Below are positions 50,043-59,007 of a stretch of 64,000 nt of DNA, piece after piece; the stretch's first letter is position 1, and each line of letters starts with the position of its first letter. Location: contig NZ_CP117229.1 in the NCBI RefSeq assembly GCF_028596125.1, forward strand, positions 2,464,001 through 2,528,000, given 5' to 3'. Position numbers and translations under genes: made by a program. The notes below the pieces were generated by a model, which was not told where the DNA came from, ran no database searches, and worked only from the letters and a program-made list of their open reading frames with translations. This stretch comes from Listeria innocua (GTDB lineage: Bacteria > Bacillota > Bacilli > Lactobacillales > Listeriaceae).

Positions 50043-51130
50043 TAGTTTGCCCTCCCAATTGCTTCTAACGCGTCCACTTTGGCTACACGATAGAGTGATA
50101 ACATTGATCCGATGACTGCTACAACTAGGAATAATGCGGAACAACCGATTGCAAGTATTGGACTAAGTGTAAACGGCATGCTAGCTGGCAAAATTGCCGC
50201 CAGTCCAAATGTTAGGCCATTTCCAATCAATAAGCTGACGACAGATAAGAAAACAACTTGGGTAACGATGCTCCGACCTAAATAAGCTGTTCGTGCGCCA
50301 ACTGCTTTTAAAATACCAAATTGATTGATTTTTTGAATCGTAATAACGTAAAAGAAAGCAGCTAGAACAAATGCGGCGATGACGAATAAAAAGGCAATCA
50401 TCATCAGTAGCGAACCTTGTTCTTCTGAATAACCCGGAATGCCTTGAAGTACTTCTTTACTTGAAGACAATTCCATCGAGCCGATTGATAGATTTTTAGC
50501 AGTATCCCGAGAGACATTTAGTGCTACAGCGTTATATTCTCCTTCTGCGGCTTGGTTCGTTTGATGAACTAATTTCCAAGCGTGCCAATCAACGAAAATA
50601 ACCGGGGAATGGCTAAATGTGTTATTTTTGGTGAAAGCAGTAATAGTGAACGTTTCTCCTGTTGCGCTATCTTTGAGTTTGCTGCCTAATTTATAACCAG
50701 ACTCTTTTAAAGAAATATCAGCTACTACTTCTTTTGTTTTCTCTGGCTCTGTTCCTTCTGAGATGGTCGGTTTCATAAAGCCCGTTTTATCTATACCGAA
50801 AAAAGTAATGTCTGTTTTTTTGTCTTTATTGGGTGGTGTGATTGTTCCCATCTGTACACCTAAGTTGGTGCTTTCTGATTTTTTAAGTTGCTTTGCTACG
50901 CTTTCTGTTTCAGCTGCGGTTAAATTGGACCTCGTTAAGCGATTATCTGAGTCTTTTTGCAGTACATAATAGGTTGCTTTATTTGATGAAATCGCCGCTC
51001 CATTATCATTTGCAAGTCCATTCGCTAGTCCTGTAACAAACAAAACGAGCCAAGCAATTAATACCATAATTAATCCGATTAAAATATAGCGTAGTTTTGA
51101 GTGTTTTAATTCTCTTAATGCCAAAAACAT
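50042..51130 (-). CDS. FtsX/MacB-type ABC transporter permease
   Basis: A 362-residue permease: N-terminal membrane helix (about 15-35), a large extracytoplasmic domain, and three C-terminal helices with the FtsX-domain pattern (FGILKAVGARTAYLGRSI). ATG at 51130 follows AAGGAG; a TTG nine bases earlier overlaps the ribosome site. A promoter with TTTACA, 18 bases, TATATG lies at 51153-51182. Such pumps often export peptides or confer antimicrobial-peptide resistance; substrate unknown. Confidence 0.88.
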   Translation of the reverse strand: MFLALRELKHSKLRYILIGLIMVLIAWLVLFVTGLANGLANDNGAAISSNKATYYVLQKDSDNRLTRSNLTAAETESVAKQLKKSESTNLGVQMGTITPPNKDKKTDITFFGIDKTGFMKPTISEGTEPEKTKEVVADISLKESGYKLGSKLKDSATGETFTITAFTKNNTFSHSPVIFVDWHAWKLVHQTNQAAEGEYNAVALNVSRDTAKNLSIGSMELSSSKEVLQGIPGYSEEQGSLLMMIAFLFVIAAFVLAAFFYVITIQKINQFGILKAVGARTAYLGRSIVTQVVFLSVVSLLIGNGLTFGLAAILPASMPFTLSPILAIGCSALFLVVAVIGSMLSLYRVAKVDALEAIGRAN

Positions 51131-51152
51131 TCCGTTCAACTCCTTCTAAGAT

Positions 51153-51182
51153 CATATACTTAGTTTAAAGAAGTTTTGTAAA
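51153..51182 (-). promoter_or_regulatory. Promoter of the ABC exporter operon
   Basis: TTTACA (51182-51177), 18 bases, TATATG (51158-51153) on the minus strand, in the gap between the kinase gene and the permease gene. Confidence 0.5.
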
Positions 51183-51208
51183 CGGAATGTGAATCGGATT
51201 TTACAAAT

Positions 51209-52588
51209 TTAGTTTTTAGGTAGTCTAACAATAAATGTGGTGCCTTTTTCAGTATTACTTTCAACACTGATTTCACCATGATGTAACGTAATTATTTTTT
51301 TGCAAATGGATAAGCCTAAGCCGCTTGAACCTTCTTCTCGCGTGCGACTTTGACTTGCTTTATAAAAACGGTCGAAAATCTTCGCCATATCTTCTTTGCT
51401 GATGCCAGCGCCACTATTCCAGACTTCAACAAAAACATTGGTCGTTTCTTCATAAAGGCGTACCTGAATATCCCCGCTCTCTGGTGTATATTTAATTGCA
51501 TTGTTTAATAAATTAGACCAGACTTGATAAAGTAATTCGGCATCTCCAGAATAGTTTATATCAGCTAACTCTAGATTTATTGTTAGTTCTTTCTCTCGCC
51601 AACTCCATTCAGTCATTTGGATTAGTTGGCGCCACTGTTCTGCTAATTGCACTGGTTCTTTTTTCCGTAACTCAGATTCTTGGTCAAGTGAAGCAAGTGT
51701 AAGTAACTGTTTCGTTAAAGAAGAAAGGCGTGTCGTCTCCTCTGATAAAACAGTTAAATATTCTTTTTGTTCTTTTTCGGTTAGTGTTCCTGAACCTAAA
51801 AGTCTGGCGAAACCTTGCATCGATGTAAGTGGTGATTGTAGTTCATGAGAAACATTTGCGACAAATTCCTGACGGGCTGCTTCAGATTTTTCGAGTTCGC
51901 TCGCCATTTTGGCAAACGAGTCCGCCAGCTGACCAATCTCGTCTTTACGCCGGACTTCGAGCGCCACATCGTAATTTCCTCTCCGGATTTTTTTCGTAGC
52001 ATTCGTAAGCTTCACAACTGGTTTCACTATGTATCTGCCACTAATAAGCACAAATAAGATACTAATAATAGATGTGAAAACAAGTATCATCGCGAAAAAG
52101 ATTCTAAGTTCACCGAATTGCTGTTCCGGATCTTGACGTATAAAAAGCGCCAGTTGCTCCCCGTCCGCCTTAACTGGAACACCAATTGTATTCCTAACAT
52201 CATTATCAAAAAATCCTGTGATAAAAATGCCCGTATCAAACGTATCAATCCCGTGATAAGTCTCGCCCGCTAACACTTGTTGAACTGTTTTGTTAGGTAA
52301 ATCTTTTTTTCGAAACGCACCACCGAAATAACTCGATTGATCTTTGCCATCCGTCAGATACAGTTCATAGCCAAGTTCACCTACATTTTCCAAGTACTCT
52401 TTTAGAGAAATCGATGCATTCGACTGATAAAATTGTTGGACTTCCTCAGCTATCTTAGCCGTTTTTTCATCATTAAAAGGTTTTAATTTTATCTGGTAAT
52501 AAATGTTCGCAAAGAAAAAACCGAGCAGGCTACTGGAAAGAATGACAACTAGCATCGTCACAACTATTCGACTATATAATGACTTCAT
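51209..52588 (-). CDS. Sensor histidine kinase
   Basis: A 459-residue membrane kinase: two membrane helices (about 9-30 and 164-186) around an extracytoplasmic sensor domain, a HAMP region, HisKA with phosphoacceptor His in VSHELQSPLT, and a HATPase with N box (LLNNAIKYTPE) and GSSGLGLSICKK. Its ATG overlaps the regulator stop (ATGA). It probably senses envelope stress or a ligand of the adjacent ABC exporter. Confidence 0.93.
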   Translation of the reverse strand: MKSLYSRIVVTMLVVILSSSLLGFFFANIYYQIKLKPFNDEKTAKIAEEVQQFYQSNASISLKEYLENVGELGYELYLTDGKDQSSYFGGAFRKKDLPNKTVQQVLAGETYHGIDTFDTGIFITGFFDNDVRNTIGVPVKADGEQLALFIRQDPEQQFGELRIFFAMILVFTSIISILFVLISGRYIVKPVVKLTNATKKIRRGNYDVALEVRRKDEIGQLADSFAKMASELEKSEAARQEFVANVSHELQSPLTSMQGFARLLGSGTLTEKEQKEYLTVLSEETTRLSSLTKQLLTLASLDQESELRKKEPVQLAEQWRQLIQMTEWSWREKELTINLELADINYSGDAELLYQVWSNLLNNAIKYTPESGDIQVRLYEETTNVFVEVWNSGAGISKEDMAKIFDRFYKASQSRTREEGSSGLGLSICKKIITLHHGEISVESNTEKGTTFIVRLPKN

Positions 52589-53262
52589 GTTGTTTCCTCC
52601 AATTTATAGCCAACACCGCGAACCGTGACAATCCGAATCCCGTCCTTTTCCTCATCAAAATGGTCGCGCAAACGTTTAATATGTACATCTACTGTTCGGT
52701 CACTGCCGTCGTAATCGCGTTGCCAAATCCGTTCAATTAATTCTTCCCGAGTAAAAATCCGACCGGGATAGCTCGCTAATTGATATAACAGTTCAAATTC
52801 TTTTACAGGAATCATCCGTTCTTGGTTGCCAATTTTTATGCCGTAACTTTTTTGGTCGATGGTGATATTTCCGATAGTGATTTTTGCTTCACTAGCCTGA
52901 TTGGAACGTCTAAGTAAAGCCCGTATTCGAAAAATCAATTCCTCGGGTTCAAAGGGTTTAGTGACATAGTCATCCGTTCCCACTTCAAAACCGCGCGATT
53001 TATCTGCAAGTGCATCTTTGGCTGTCAGCATAATAACGGGAATATCAGGATAGCTTATGCGCAATTTTTTGCATAGTTCAAAGCCATCCATGTTAGGCAT
53101 CATCACATCAATCACCGCCAAATGAACTTGCTCCGTTTCCACTATCTTTTCTCCTTCTACGCCATCACTAGCTTCTAACACATGAAAACCTTCTGCCCGG
53201 AGATAGTGCCCTACAAGTTTAAGAATGTGCCGGTCATCATCTACTACTAAAATTTGTTTCAT
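52585..53262 (-). CDS. OmpR-family response regulator
   Basis: A 225-residue regulator with a receiver domain (VVDDD acidic pair, phospho-acceptor Asp52 in VIDVMMPNMDG, Lys in TKPFEP) and a C-terminal winged helix (RTVDVHIKRLR...VRGVGYKLE). First gene of RR-HK-permease-ATPase. It likely activates the exporter promoter at 51153-51182. Confidence 0.94.
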   Translation of the reverse strand: MKQILVVDDDRHILKLVGHYLRAEGFHVLEASDGVEGEKIVETEQVHLAVIDVMMPNMDGFELCKKLRISYPDIPVIMLTAKDALADKSRGFEVGTDDYVTKPFEPEELIFRIRALLRRSNQASEAKITIGNITIDQKSYGIKIGNQERMIPVKEFELLYQLASYPGRIFTREELIERIWQRDYDGSDRTVDVHIKRLRDHFDEEKDGIRIVTVRGVGYKLEETT

Positions 53263-53308
53263 TTTCTCTATTCACCTTACCGTCCTATTTTACTGCATCA
53301 TATCAAAC

Positions 53309-54094
53309 TTAAGTGATTCGTTCAAATCCAGAATAGACATTTAACCTGTCCCCGCGGATGAAGCCAACTGTCGTAATGTTCAATTCTTCAGCCATATTGA
53401 TCGCCAGTTCGGTAGGTGCAGAGCGAGATAAAATTATTCCGCATCCTAATTTAGCTGTCTTAACGAGGATTTCTGAGGAGATTCGCCCGCTAAAAATAAT
53501 CGCTTTATCATCTGTAGCTGTTCCGTCTTTTAAAGCGCGACCATATATTTTATCAAGTGCATTATGGCGTCCGATGTCCATCCGACTATAAATAATTTCC
53601 GCCGAACTGCATAGCGCCGCATTATGAACCCCGCCGGTTTGATGAAACGTTGCGGAATTTTGCTCAAATTTTTCCATTAAGCGGAAAATCCTGTCTGTTG
53701 TGAGTTTCAGATTTGAATTTTGCTTCACGTTGACGAGTGAGGCATCTGACTGAAAGTAGAAATTTTCTCGCGACTTGCCGCAACATGAGGTAATATAACG
53801 TTTGCCGCGGTATTTGGCATTGAATTTGTTCACAAAGTTGGCGCTAACTTTGGCATGACCAGTCGCTTCAATAATATCCACAGAATCAATGTCGCCCGGC
53901 CCACGAACAATGCCTTCCGAAGTTAAAAACCCTACGACTAAATCTTCTAAATGCTCGGGCGTGCAAACGATGGTCACGAGTTCTTGGTCGTTAACGTAGA
54001 TAGTCAGCGGATACTCGGTCGCAACACTTGATTCGATTTCTTGAAAAGTGCCAGCTTCAAAACGGCGGACCTTTTGACGCGATACAATATCCAT
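53309..54094 (-). CDS. fdhD: Formate dehydrogenase accessory sulfurtransferase
   Basis: FdhD passes sulfur to the molybdenum cofactor of formate dehydrogenase. The 261-residue protein has the family's TSCCGKSRENF cysteine motif and C-terminal GRISSEILVKTAKLGCGIILSRSAPTE. ATG at 54094 follows AGGAG; the open frame runs to 54151. It is the third gene of the fdhA-DUF1641-fdhD operon. Confidence 0.93.
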   Translation of the reverse strand: MDIVSRQKVRRFEAGTFQEIESSVATEYPLTIYVNDQELVTIVCTPEHLEDLVVGFLTSEGIVRGPGDIDSVDIIEATGHAKVSANFVNKFNAKYRGKRYITSCCGKSRENFYFQSDASLVNVKQNSNLKLTTDRIFRLMEKFEQNSATFHQTGGVHNAALCSSAEIIYSRMDIGRHNALDKIYGRALKDGTATDDKAIIFSGRISSEILVKTAKLGCGIILSRSAPTELAINMAEELNITTVGFIRGDRLNVYSGFERIT

Positions 54095-54155
54095 CAAAAA
54101 CCACTCCTCTCTAAGCCGAAACAGCGATACTAGGAAGTCTCGCTGTTTCAAATGA

Positions 54156-54632
54156 TTATTTTAATGTTTTCCCTACTTCTTTCAAAAAAGTCATGCCGTA
54201 ACGGAGCGCGCGGTTAATATCTGGGTCTTTCAGCGCCTTCATAATCGCTAACATACCCATGATTTCGTCGTTTTTTGCACTTTCTTCAGCTTTTTTCGCT
54301 GCATCCTTTAAATTTGAAATCATTTCCTCGGTTTGCTCTGGTTTTGTATCGGTTAGCAGTTTACTTGAAATCATCATATTATTTATCGCATTTGTCATTG
54401 GTTCTTTACGCCATTCATTTAAAAATGTTTTCGTAATATCCCCCCGTGCCTTAATCGCGCTATTTAAAGCTTCTAGCGCTCCAGATTCTTGCAATAATTT
54501 TACCGTTTCTACTATTTCGATAAAACCAGAATCTTCTTCAGCAATGTCCGTTTTCATTTGCGCTAAACGTTCTTGCTCCTGTTCTTCTGGGGTCTTTTTT
54601 GTATCACGAATCGTTGAAATTGGTTCTGCCAT
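54156..54632 (-). CDS. DUF1641 protein of the formate dehydrogenase operon
   Basis: A 158-residue, helix-rich, membrane-free protein with the DUF1641 pattern (GALEALNSAIKARGDITKTFL; PDINRALRYGMTFLKEVGKTL). It is the YrhD/YjgD type found next to formate dehydrogenase genes in Bacillales. ATG at 54632 shares one base with the fdhA stop (TGATG) and has GGGAGGA. Function unknown; probably a subunit or assembly factor. Confidence 0.85.
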   Translation of the reverse strand: MAEPISTIRDTKKTPEEQEQERLAQMKTDIAEEDSGFIEIVETVKLLQESGALEALNSAIKARGDITKTFLNEWRKEPMTNAINNMMISSKLLTDTKPEQTEEMISNLKDAAKKAEESAKNDEIMGMLAIMKALKDPDINRALRYGMTFLKEVGKTLK

Positions 54633-57619
54633 CAATGATTCCTCCCTTTCCCCCCACATCCGCAGTTTCCACCACAGGCGCAGTTCACTTTAGAAATCGG
54701 TTGATAATCTTCTCTCGACCACTTACGCTCCACCTCGGCCCCGTTTTGCGGGAATCTTTTACGGTTCCGCGGATTGTGATCTGGAAGTGGATTTTTCCCA
54801 GTTTTTTCAAGTACAGTTAGATTTACTTTGGTTTGTTTGTATGCTGGTGTTTTTGTCCGAACGTCCCCAGCACTTGAAGTTAAAAGGTTTACCGCTGTTT
54901 CGCTACTCACTGAATGCATCGGTACATAGACTTCATTGCCTTTCATCCGCTCAGTAACAACCGCCCGAAGCTTGATGCGACCATACGGCGAACTTAAACG
55001 AACGAGCGAACCACTTTCAATATCGCGTTCTTTAGCTAATTCATGCGAAACCTCCACAAACACTTCCGGTAATTTATAATCCAAGCCTTTTGATTTATCC
55101 GTCAAATTACCCTCATGGAATTGTTCCAATAAACGGCCATTATTAAGCGTTAAATTAAATTCTTCCGGGAAAGTAATCGGCGCAATATATGGCAATGTCG
55201 AGAACTGTGCTTTGCCATCAGGGAAATTAAATCGTTCTTCATAAAGTAGCGGCATATCCTTCCCGTCCGCACTAACTGGCCACACAAGGCTATTAAATCC
55301 TTGCATCCGATCATAACGAACACCTGCAAAAAATGGTGCTAAACTTGCAATTTCGTCCATAATTTCACTCGGGTGGTCATAATTCCAATCTGTTCTTCCA
55401 CATGCTCTTGCCACTTCTTGAATAATCCACCAATCTGGTTTAGAATCTCCAAGCGGCTCTAAAACTTCATAAAGTCGTTGTACACGGCGCTCTGTATTGG
55501 TAAATGTTCCTTCTTTTTCAAGTGATGGAGCAGCTGGGAAAACAACATCGGCAAATTGAGCCGTTTTTGATAGAAATACATCTTGAACAACAAAGAAATC
55601 AAGGCTCGAAAGGATTTCTTGCACGTGATTAGAGTTAGAGTCAACCCAAGCCATTTCCTCACCAATGACATACATAGAATGAAGTGTGCCTGCTTCAATT
55701 GCATCAAGCATCTCGTTATTTTTCAATCCTGGTTCTGGTGAAATTGACACCCCATAAGCTTCTTCAAAACGAGCGCGAACTTCATCATTTCCAAGTGGCT
55801 GAATTCCTGGTAAAACATTTGGTAATGAGCCCATATCACAAGCGCCTTGAACATTATTATGACCTCTAAGCGGATAAGCGCCCGCCCCGTGTCTTCCGAA
55901 GTTTCCAGTTACAAGAAGCAAGTTAGCAATAGCTGATGATGTATGCGATCCCGCAATGTTTTGCGTAACTCCCATTCCCCAACAAACCGCTGTCCCATCT
56001 GCTTCATGAATCATTTCCGCCACTAATTTAAGTGTTTCAACCGGTAATCCCGTTTCTTTTTCCGCGTATTCTAATGTAAATGGTTCTAAAAACTCTAGAT
56101 AATCTGCCACATTACTAATTCGATTTTCCATAAAGACCCGATCATGCCAATTTTGGTCAATAATATATTTAGCGACAGCTGTTAACCAAACAAAGTCAGT
56201 TCCTTGTTTTGGATGGATAAATAAATCTGAGCGCTCCGCCATTTCGTGTTTCCGCAAATCTGAAACAATCAGTTTTTGACCGCGTGTTTTTTGTGCTCGT
56301 TTAATTCTGCTGGCAAGTACCGGATGGCCATCTGCTGGAGATGCGCCAACAATAATCACGAGTCCCGCACTTTCAATATCTTCTACAGTCCCTGAATCCG
56401 CGCCAATACCAACTGTACGAGTAAGCCCATCCGAAGCAGGCGCCTGACAATAACGCGAACAATTATCAATATTATTCGTTTCGAACACTTGGCGCGCTAG
56501 TTTTTGCATCAAATAATTTTCTTCGTTAGTCGTTTTAGAAGAGCTAATAAAACCAATCGAATCATTTCCATATTTAGCTTGAATTTCGCGTAGTTTGGTT
56601 GCAACTAGATGAATAGCATCTTCCCAACTCGCTGGCACAAATTCATTTCCTTCGCGAATCAGTGGTGTCGTAATCCGTTTTTCACTATTAACAAAATCCC
56701 AACCAAATTTCCCTTTCACACACGTAGCAAATTTGTTCACAGGACCTTCCCCAGTTGGCTCGACTTTCAATATTTTGCGGTCTTTCGTCCATACTTCAAA
56801 CGTACAACCAACCCCGCAAAATGTACAAACTGTTTTTGTTTTTTTCGTTCGCGTTTCCCGCATCGCCGCTTCCATTTCCGACACTGCAAAAACGGTTTGA
56901 TAATTTGGCTCGACTTTTTTCACCATATCAATCATTGGTTCTAACATGTCTTCATCAAGTCCCGTCATAAAGCCAGCTTGACCAAGCATTGATTTTTCCA
57001 TTAAAGCGTTACAAGGGCATACTGTCGCACAAAGTCCGCACGAAACACAAGATGATAAATTCGCTGGACGATCATCATCCCAAATAACCCTCGGCTGACT
57101 TCTTTCCCAATCAATCGAAAGCGTCTCATTCACTTGAACTTGTTGACAAGCCTCCACACAGCGCCCGCAAAGAATACATTGATCCGGATCATAGCGATAA
57201 AATGGATGCGAAAAATCATTTAAGTAGCCCTTTTCCCGGTATGGGCGGTCTTGTTTTTCCACGCCAAGCAGTTCTGTTGTATTATGTACTTTGCAATTGC
57301 CATTATTATTATCACAAACCGTACAATATAGTAAATGATTTTCCAAAATCCGGTCCATTGCTTCTAACTGAGCATCTTTAGCTAGTTCTGAATTTGTTTT
57401 AATTTCCATCCCATCTGTAAGATTCGTGCTGCACGCCCGCATAAGCTCCCCGTCAACCTCACACATACACGTGTCACAAGATTGAATAGGACCGATTTGC
57501 TCACTATAACAAATATGCGGATGCTGTATTCCTTCTGCATTTAAATAGTCCAGTATTCGCGTTCCTTCCACCACATCCCGCGCCTCACCATTAATTCGCA
57601 CTGATACTTTTGCGCCCAT
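54632..57619 (-). CDS. fdhA: Formate dehydrogenase alpha subunit, cysteine type, with N-terminal ferredoxin domains
   Basis: Molybdopterin oxidoreductase that oxidises formate to CO2. The 995-residue protein carries, in order, a [2Fe-2S] domain (Cys near 37, 48, 51, 63), a His/Cys cluster region, two [4Fe-4S] ferredoxin motifs (CILCGRCVEACQ, CVSCGLCATVCPC), the MopB Fe-S entry CTFCGVGC, and the active site CSRYCQAP with Cys instead of selenocysteine. The C-terminal molybdopterin dinucleotide domain is complete. ATG at 57619 follows AGGAGG. Upstream is an exact cre. Confidence 0.95.
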   Translation of the reverse strand: MGAKVSVRINGEARDVVEGTRILDYLNAEGIQHPHICYSEQIGPIQSCDTCMCEVDGELMRACSTNLTDGMEIKTNSELAKDAQLEAMDRILENHLLYCTVCDNNNGNCKVHNTTELLGVEKQDRPYREKGYLNDFSHPFYRYDPDQCILCGRCVEACQQVQVNETLSIDWERSQPRVIWDDDRPANLSSCVSCGLCATVCPCNALMEKSMLGQAGFMTGLDEDMLEPMIDMVKKVEPNYQTVFAVSEMEAAMRETRTKKTKTVCTFCGVGCTFEVWTKDRKILKVEPTGEGPVNKFATCVKGKFGWDFVNSEKRITTPLIREGNEFVPASWEDAIHLVATKLREIQAKYGNDSIGFISSSKTTNEENYLMQKLARQVFETNNIDNCSRYCQAPASDGLTRTVGIGADSGTVEDIESAGLVIIVGASPADGHPVLASRIKRAQKTRGQKLIVSDLRKHEMAERSDLFIHPKQGTDFVWLTAVAKYIIDQNWHDRVFMENRISNVADYLEFLEPFTLEYAEKETGLPVETLKLVAEMIHEADGTAVCWGMGVTQNIAGSHTSSAIANLLLVTGNFGRHGAGAYPLRGHNNVQGACDMGSLPNVLPGIQPLGNDEVRARFEEAYGVSISPEPGLKNNEMLDAIEAGTLHSMYVIGEEMAWVDSNSNHVQEILSSLDFFVVQDVFLSKTAQFADVVFPAAPSLEKEGTFTNTERRVQRLYEVLEPLGDSKPDWWIIQEVARACGRTDWNYDHPSEIMDEIASLAPFFAGVRYDRMQGFNSLVWPVSADGKDMPLLYEERFNFPDGKAQFSTLPYIAPITFPEEFNLTLNNGRLLEQFHEGNLTDKSKGLDYKLPEVFVEVSHELAKERDIESGSLVRLSSPYGRIKLRAVVTERMKGNEVYVPMHSVSSETAVNLLTSSAGDVRTKTPAYKQTKVNLTVLEKTGKNPLPDHNPRNRKRFPQNGAEVERKWSREDYQPISKVNCACGGNCGCGGKGRNH

Positions 57620-57638
57620 CACATTACCTCCTAAATAG

Positions 57639-57653
57639 AGAAAGCGTTTACAA
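57639..57653 (-). promoter_or_regulatory. cre site (CcpA operator) of the formate dehydrogenase operon
   Basis: TTGTAAACGCTTTCT on the minus strand fits the catabolite-responsive element consensus WTGNAANCGNWNNCW at every position. It starts about 11 bases after a TATAAT (57670-57665), so CcpA binding there would block initiation when sugar is plentiful. Confidence 0.85.
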
Positions 57654-57664
57654 TTTTCGCTTAT

Positions 57665-57670
57665 ATTATA
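57665..57670 (-). promoter_or_regulatory. -10 element of the fdhA promoter
   Basis: TATAAT on the minus strand; the -35 is weak. A Fur-box-like sequence (TGATAATCGTTCTCA, 57707-57721) lies further upstream, matching 13 of 14 or so consensus positions only loosely. Confidence 0.55.
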
Positions 57671-57766
57671 ACAGTTCTTACTTAAAAATCACAGTAAAAA
57701 GACAGTTGATAATCGTTCTCAAATAGCACTACTATGCGATTTCTCTCACAAATCATGCTATATTCA

Positions 57767-57795
57767 TTGACACTTATCCAACTTTTCTGTATTCT
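57767..57795 (+). promoter_or_regulatory. Promoter of the T-box leader
   Basis: TTGACA (57767-57772), 17 bases, TATTCT (57790-57795). Transcription would start near 57802 and run through the T-box into the SAM hydrolase gene. Confidence 0.75.
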
Positions 57796-57801
57796 TTATA
57801 A

Positions 57802-58080
57802 CAAAGCTATGATGAGAAAAGTACGACATCTGTTTTTTCAAAAAGAGAGTTCCCACTGCTGAAAAGGAACAAAAAACAATGTCCGAAAATGGCCTCTGAG
57901 CTTTGTCGCTGAAAATAAGTAAGCCACAACGGATTTGGCGTCCGTTATCAAACGCCCTAAGTATTTTACATAAATGCTTATTTGAGGTTTTCAGTGTAAG
58001 CTGAAAATAAATTAAGGTGGTACCGCGTGAAATTTTTCTCGCCCTTATTCCAAGAGTTTTTTGGACGAGGGCGAGTTTTT
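57802..58080 (+). ncRNA. T-box riboswitch upstream of the SAM hydrolase gene
   Basis: The leader has the T-box hallmarks in order: the stem I AGAGAGT (57844) and GCTGAAA apical loop, the CTCTGAG segment after the specifier region, the conserved T-box AAATTAAGGTGGTACCGCG (58009-58027), and a terminator (CTCGCCCTTATTCCAA with a matching arm, then five T; 58039-58080). The specifier codon lies in GAAAATGGCCTCTGAG. ATG followed by a purine is my best reading (Met), GGC (Gly) or TGG (Trp) are alternatives by alignment. Confidence 0.9.
58039..58080 (+). terminator. T-box-regulated terminator
   Basis: CTCGCCCTTATTCCAA pairs with TTGGACGAGGGCGAG and is followed by TTTTTATTTT. It competes with the antiterminator made by the T-box sequence. 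Confidence 0.9.
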
Positions 58081-58117
58081 ATTTTGCCCTAAATTGCCCG
58101 AAATGGAGGAGTTTAAA

Positions 58118-58960
58118 TTGACAAAACAGCTACTTGTTTTACAATCTGATTTTGGTATTAGTGATGGTGCAGTTAGTGCTATGTATGGTGTGATTAATAG
58201 TGTTAGTAGTGATTTACAAATATACGATTTAACGCATCAAATTCCTCAATTTAATATTTGGGAAGCTTCTTATCGTCTTTTACAAACTGTTCCTTACTGG
58301 CCTGAAGCTACGATTTTTGTATCTATTGTCGACCCAGGTGTTGGTTCGAAACGTCGTAGTGTAGTTGTTTTAACAGAGGATGGTCATTATATTATTACAC
58401 CAGATAACGGAACTTTAACACATATTGCCCATTATGGAACGATTAAAGCGGTTCGTCTGATTGATGAAGAGAAAAATCGCCTTCCAAGGTCAGGTGCTTC
58501 TCATACATTCCACGGTAGAGATATTTTTGCCTATACTGCGGCGAGACTTGCTGCTGGTGTGATTAGTTTTGAAGATATTGGTCCTGAAGCCACACCTGAG
58601 TCCATTGTTTCGTTAAGCCTAAGTGACTCTTATTTAGAAGATGAACAGGCTTATGGAACAATTGATATAATCGACCGCCCATTTGGCAACCTTTGGACAA
58701 ATATTCGCCGGACTGATTTCCTGAAACTAGGCGCAAAATACGGCGATTCCATCGAAGTTCTAATCAAACACCACGACCGCGTAGTTTATAAAAATTTCGT
58801 TACCTACAGCCGCTCATTCGCAGACTTACGCATTGGTGAAGCACTCATCTATGTAAACTCACTTGATAATCTTGGGCTCGGCATCAATCAAGGTTCTTTC
58901 GTAGACGCATATTCGGTAGGAACAGGCACCAGCTGGAAAGTTTCTCTTAAAAAAATATAA
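58118..58960 (+). CDS. SAM hydrolase / SAM hydroxide adenosyltransferase (DUF62)
   Basis: Splits S-adenosylmethionine with hydroxide to adenosine and methionine, by analogy with characterised DUF62 members and the related fluorinases/chlorinases. The 280-residue protein opens LLVLQSDFG (SDFG motif), has VSIVDPGVGS and ITPDNGTL, and ends in a small beta domain. TTG at 58118 follows GGAGGAG; the in-frame TTG at 58061 lies inside the terminator stem. Expression is under T-box control. Halogenase residues are not evident. Confidence 0.85.
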   Translation: MTKQLLVLQSDFGISDGAVSAMYGVINSVSSDLQIYDLTHQIPQFNIWEASYRLLQTVPYWPEATIFVSIVDPGVGSKRRSVVVLTEDGHYIITPDNGTLTHIAHYGTIKAVRLIDEEKNRLPRSGASHTFHGRDIFAYTAARLAAGVISFEDIGPEATPESIVSLSLSDSYLEDEQAYGTIDIIDRPFGNLWTNIRRTDFLKLGAKYGDSIEVLIKHHDRVVYKNFVTYSRSFADLRIGEALIYVNSLDNLGLGINQGSFVDAYSVGTGTSWKVSLKKI

Positions 58961-59005
58961 AAAACAGGGTCATTTATCCAAATCGGATGTTTGACCCTGT
59001 TTTGA
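58955..59005. terminator. Bidirectional terminator between SAM hydrolase and MFS genes
   Basis: AAAACAGGGTCA and TGACCCTGTTTT pair; T runs exist on both strands, matching the convergent genes. Confidence 0.9.
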
Positions 59006-59007
59006 TA

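Noticed and set aside
56420-56470. Selenocysteine at the FdhA active site
   Set aside because: The codon there is a normal Cys codon, not TGA.
57707-57721. Fur box upstream of fdhA
   Set aside because: Not listed as a firm feature: two mismatches in the inner half and no defined position relative to a good -35.
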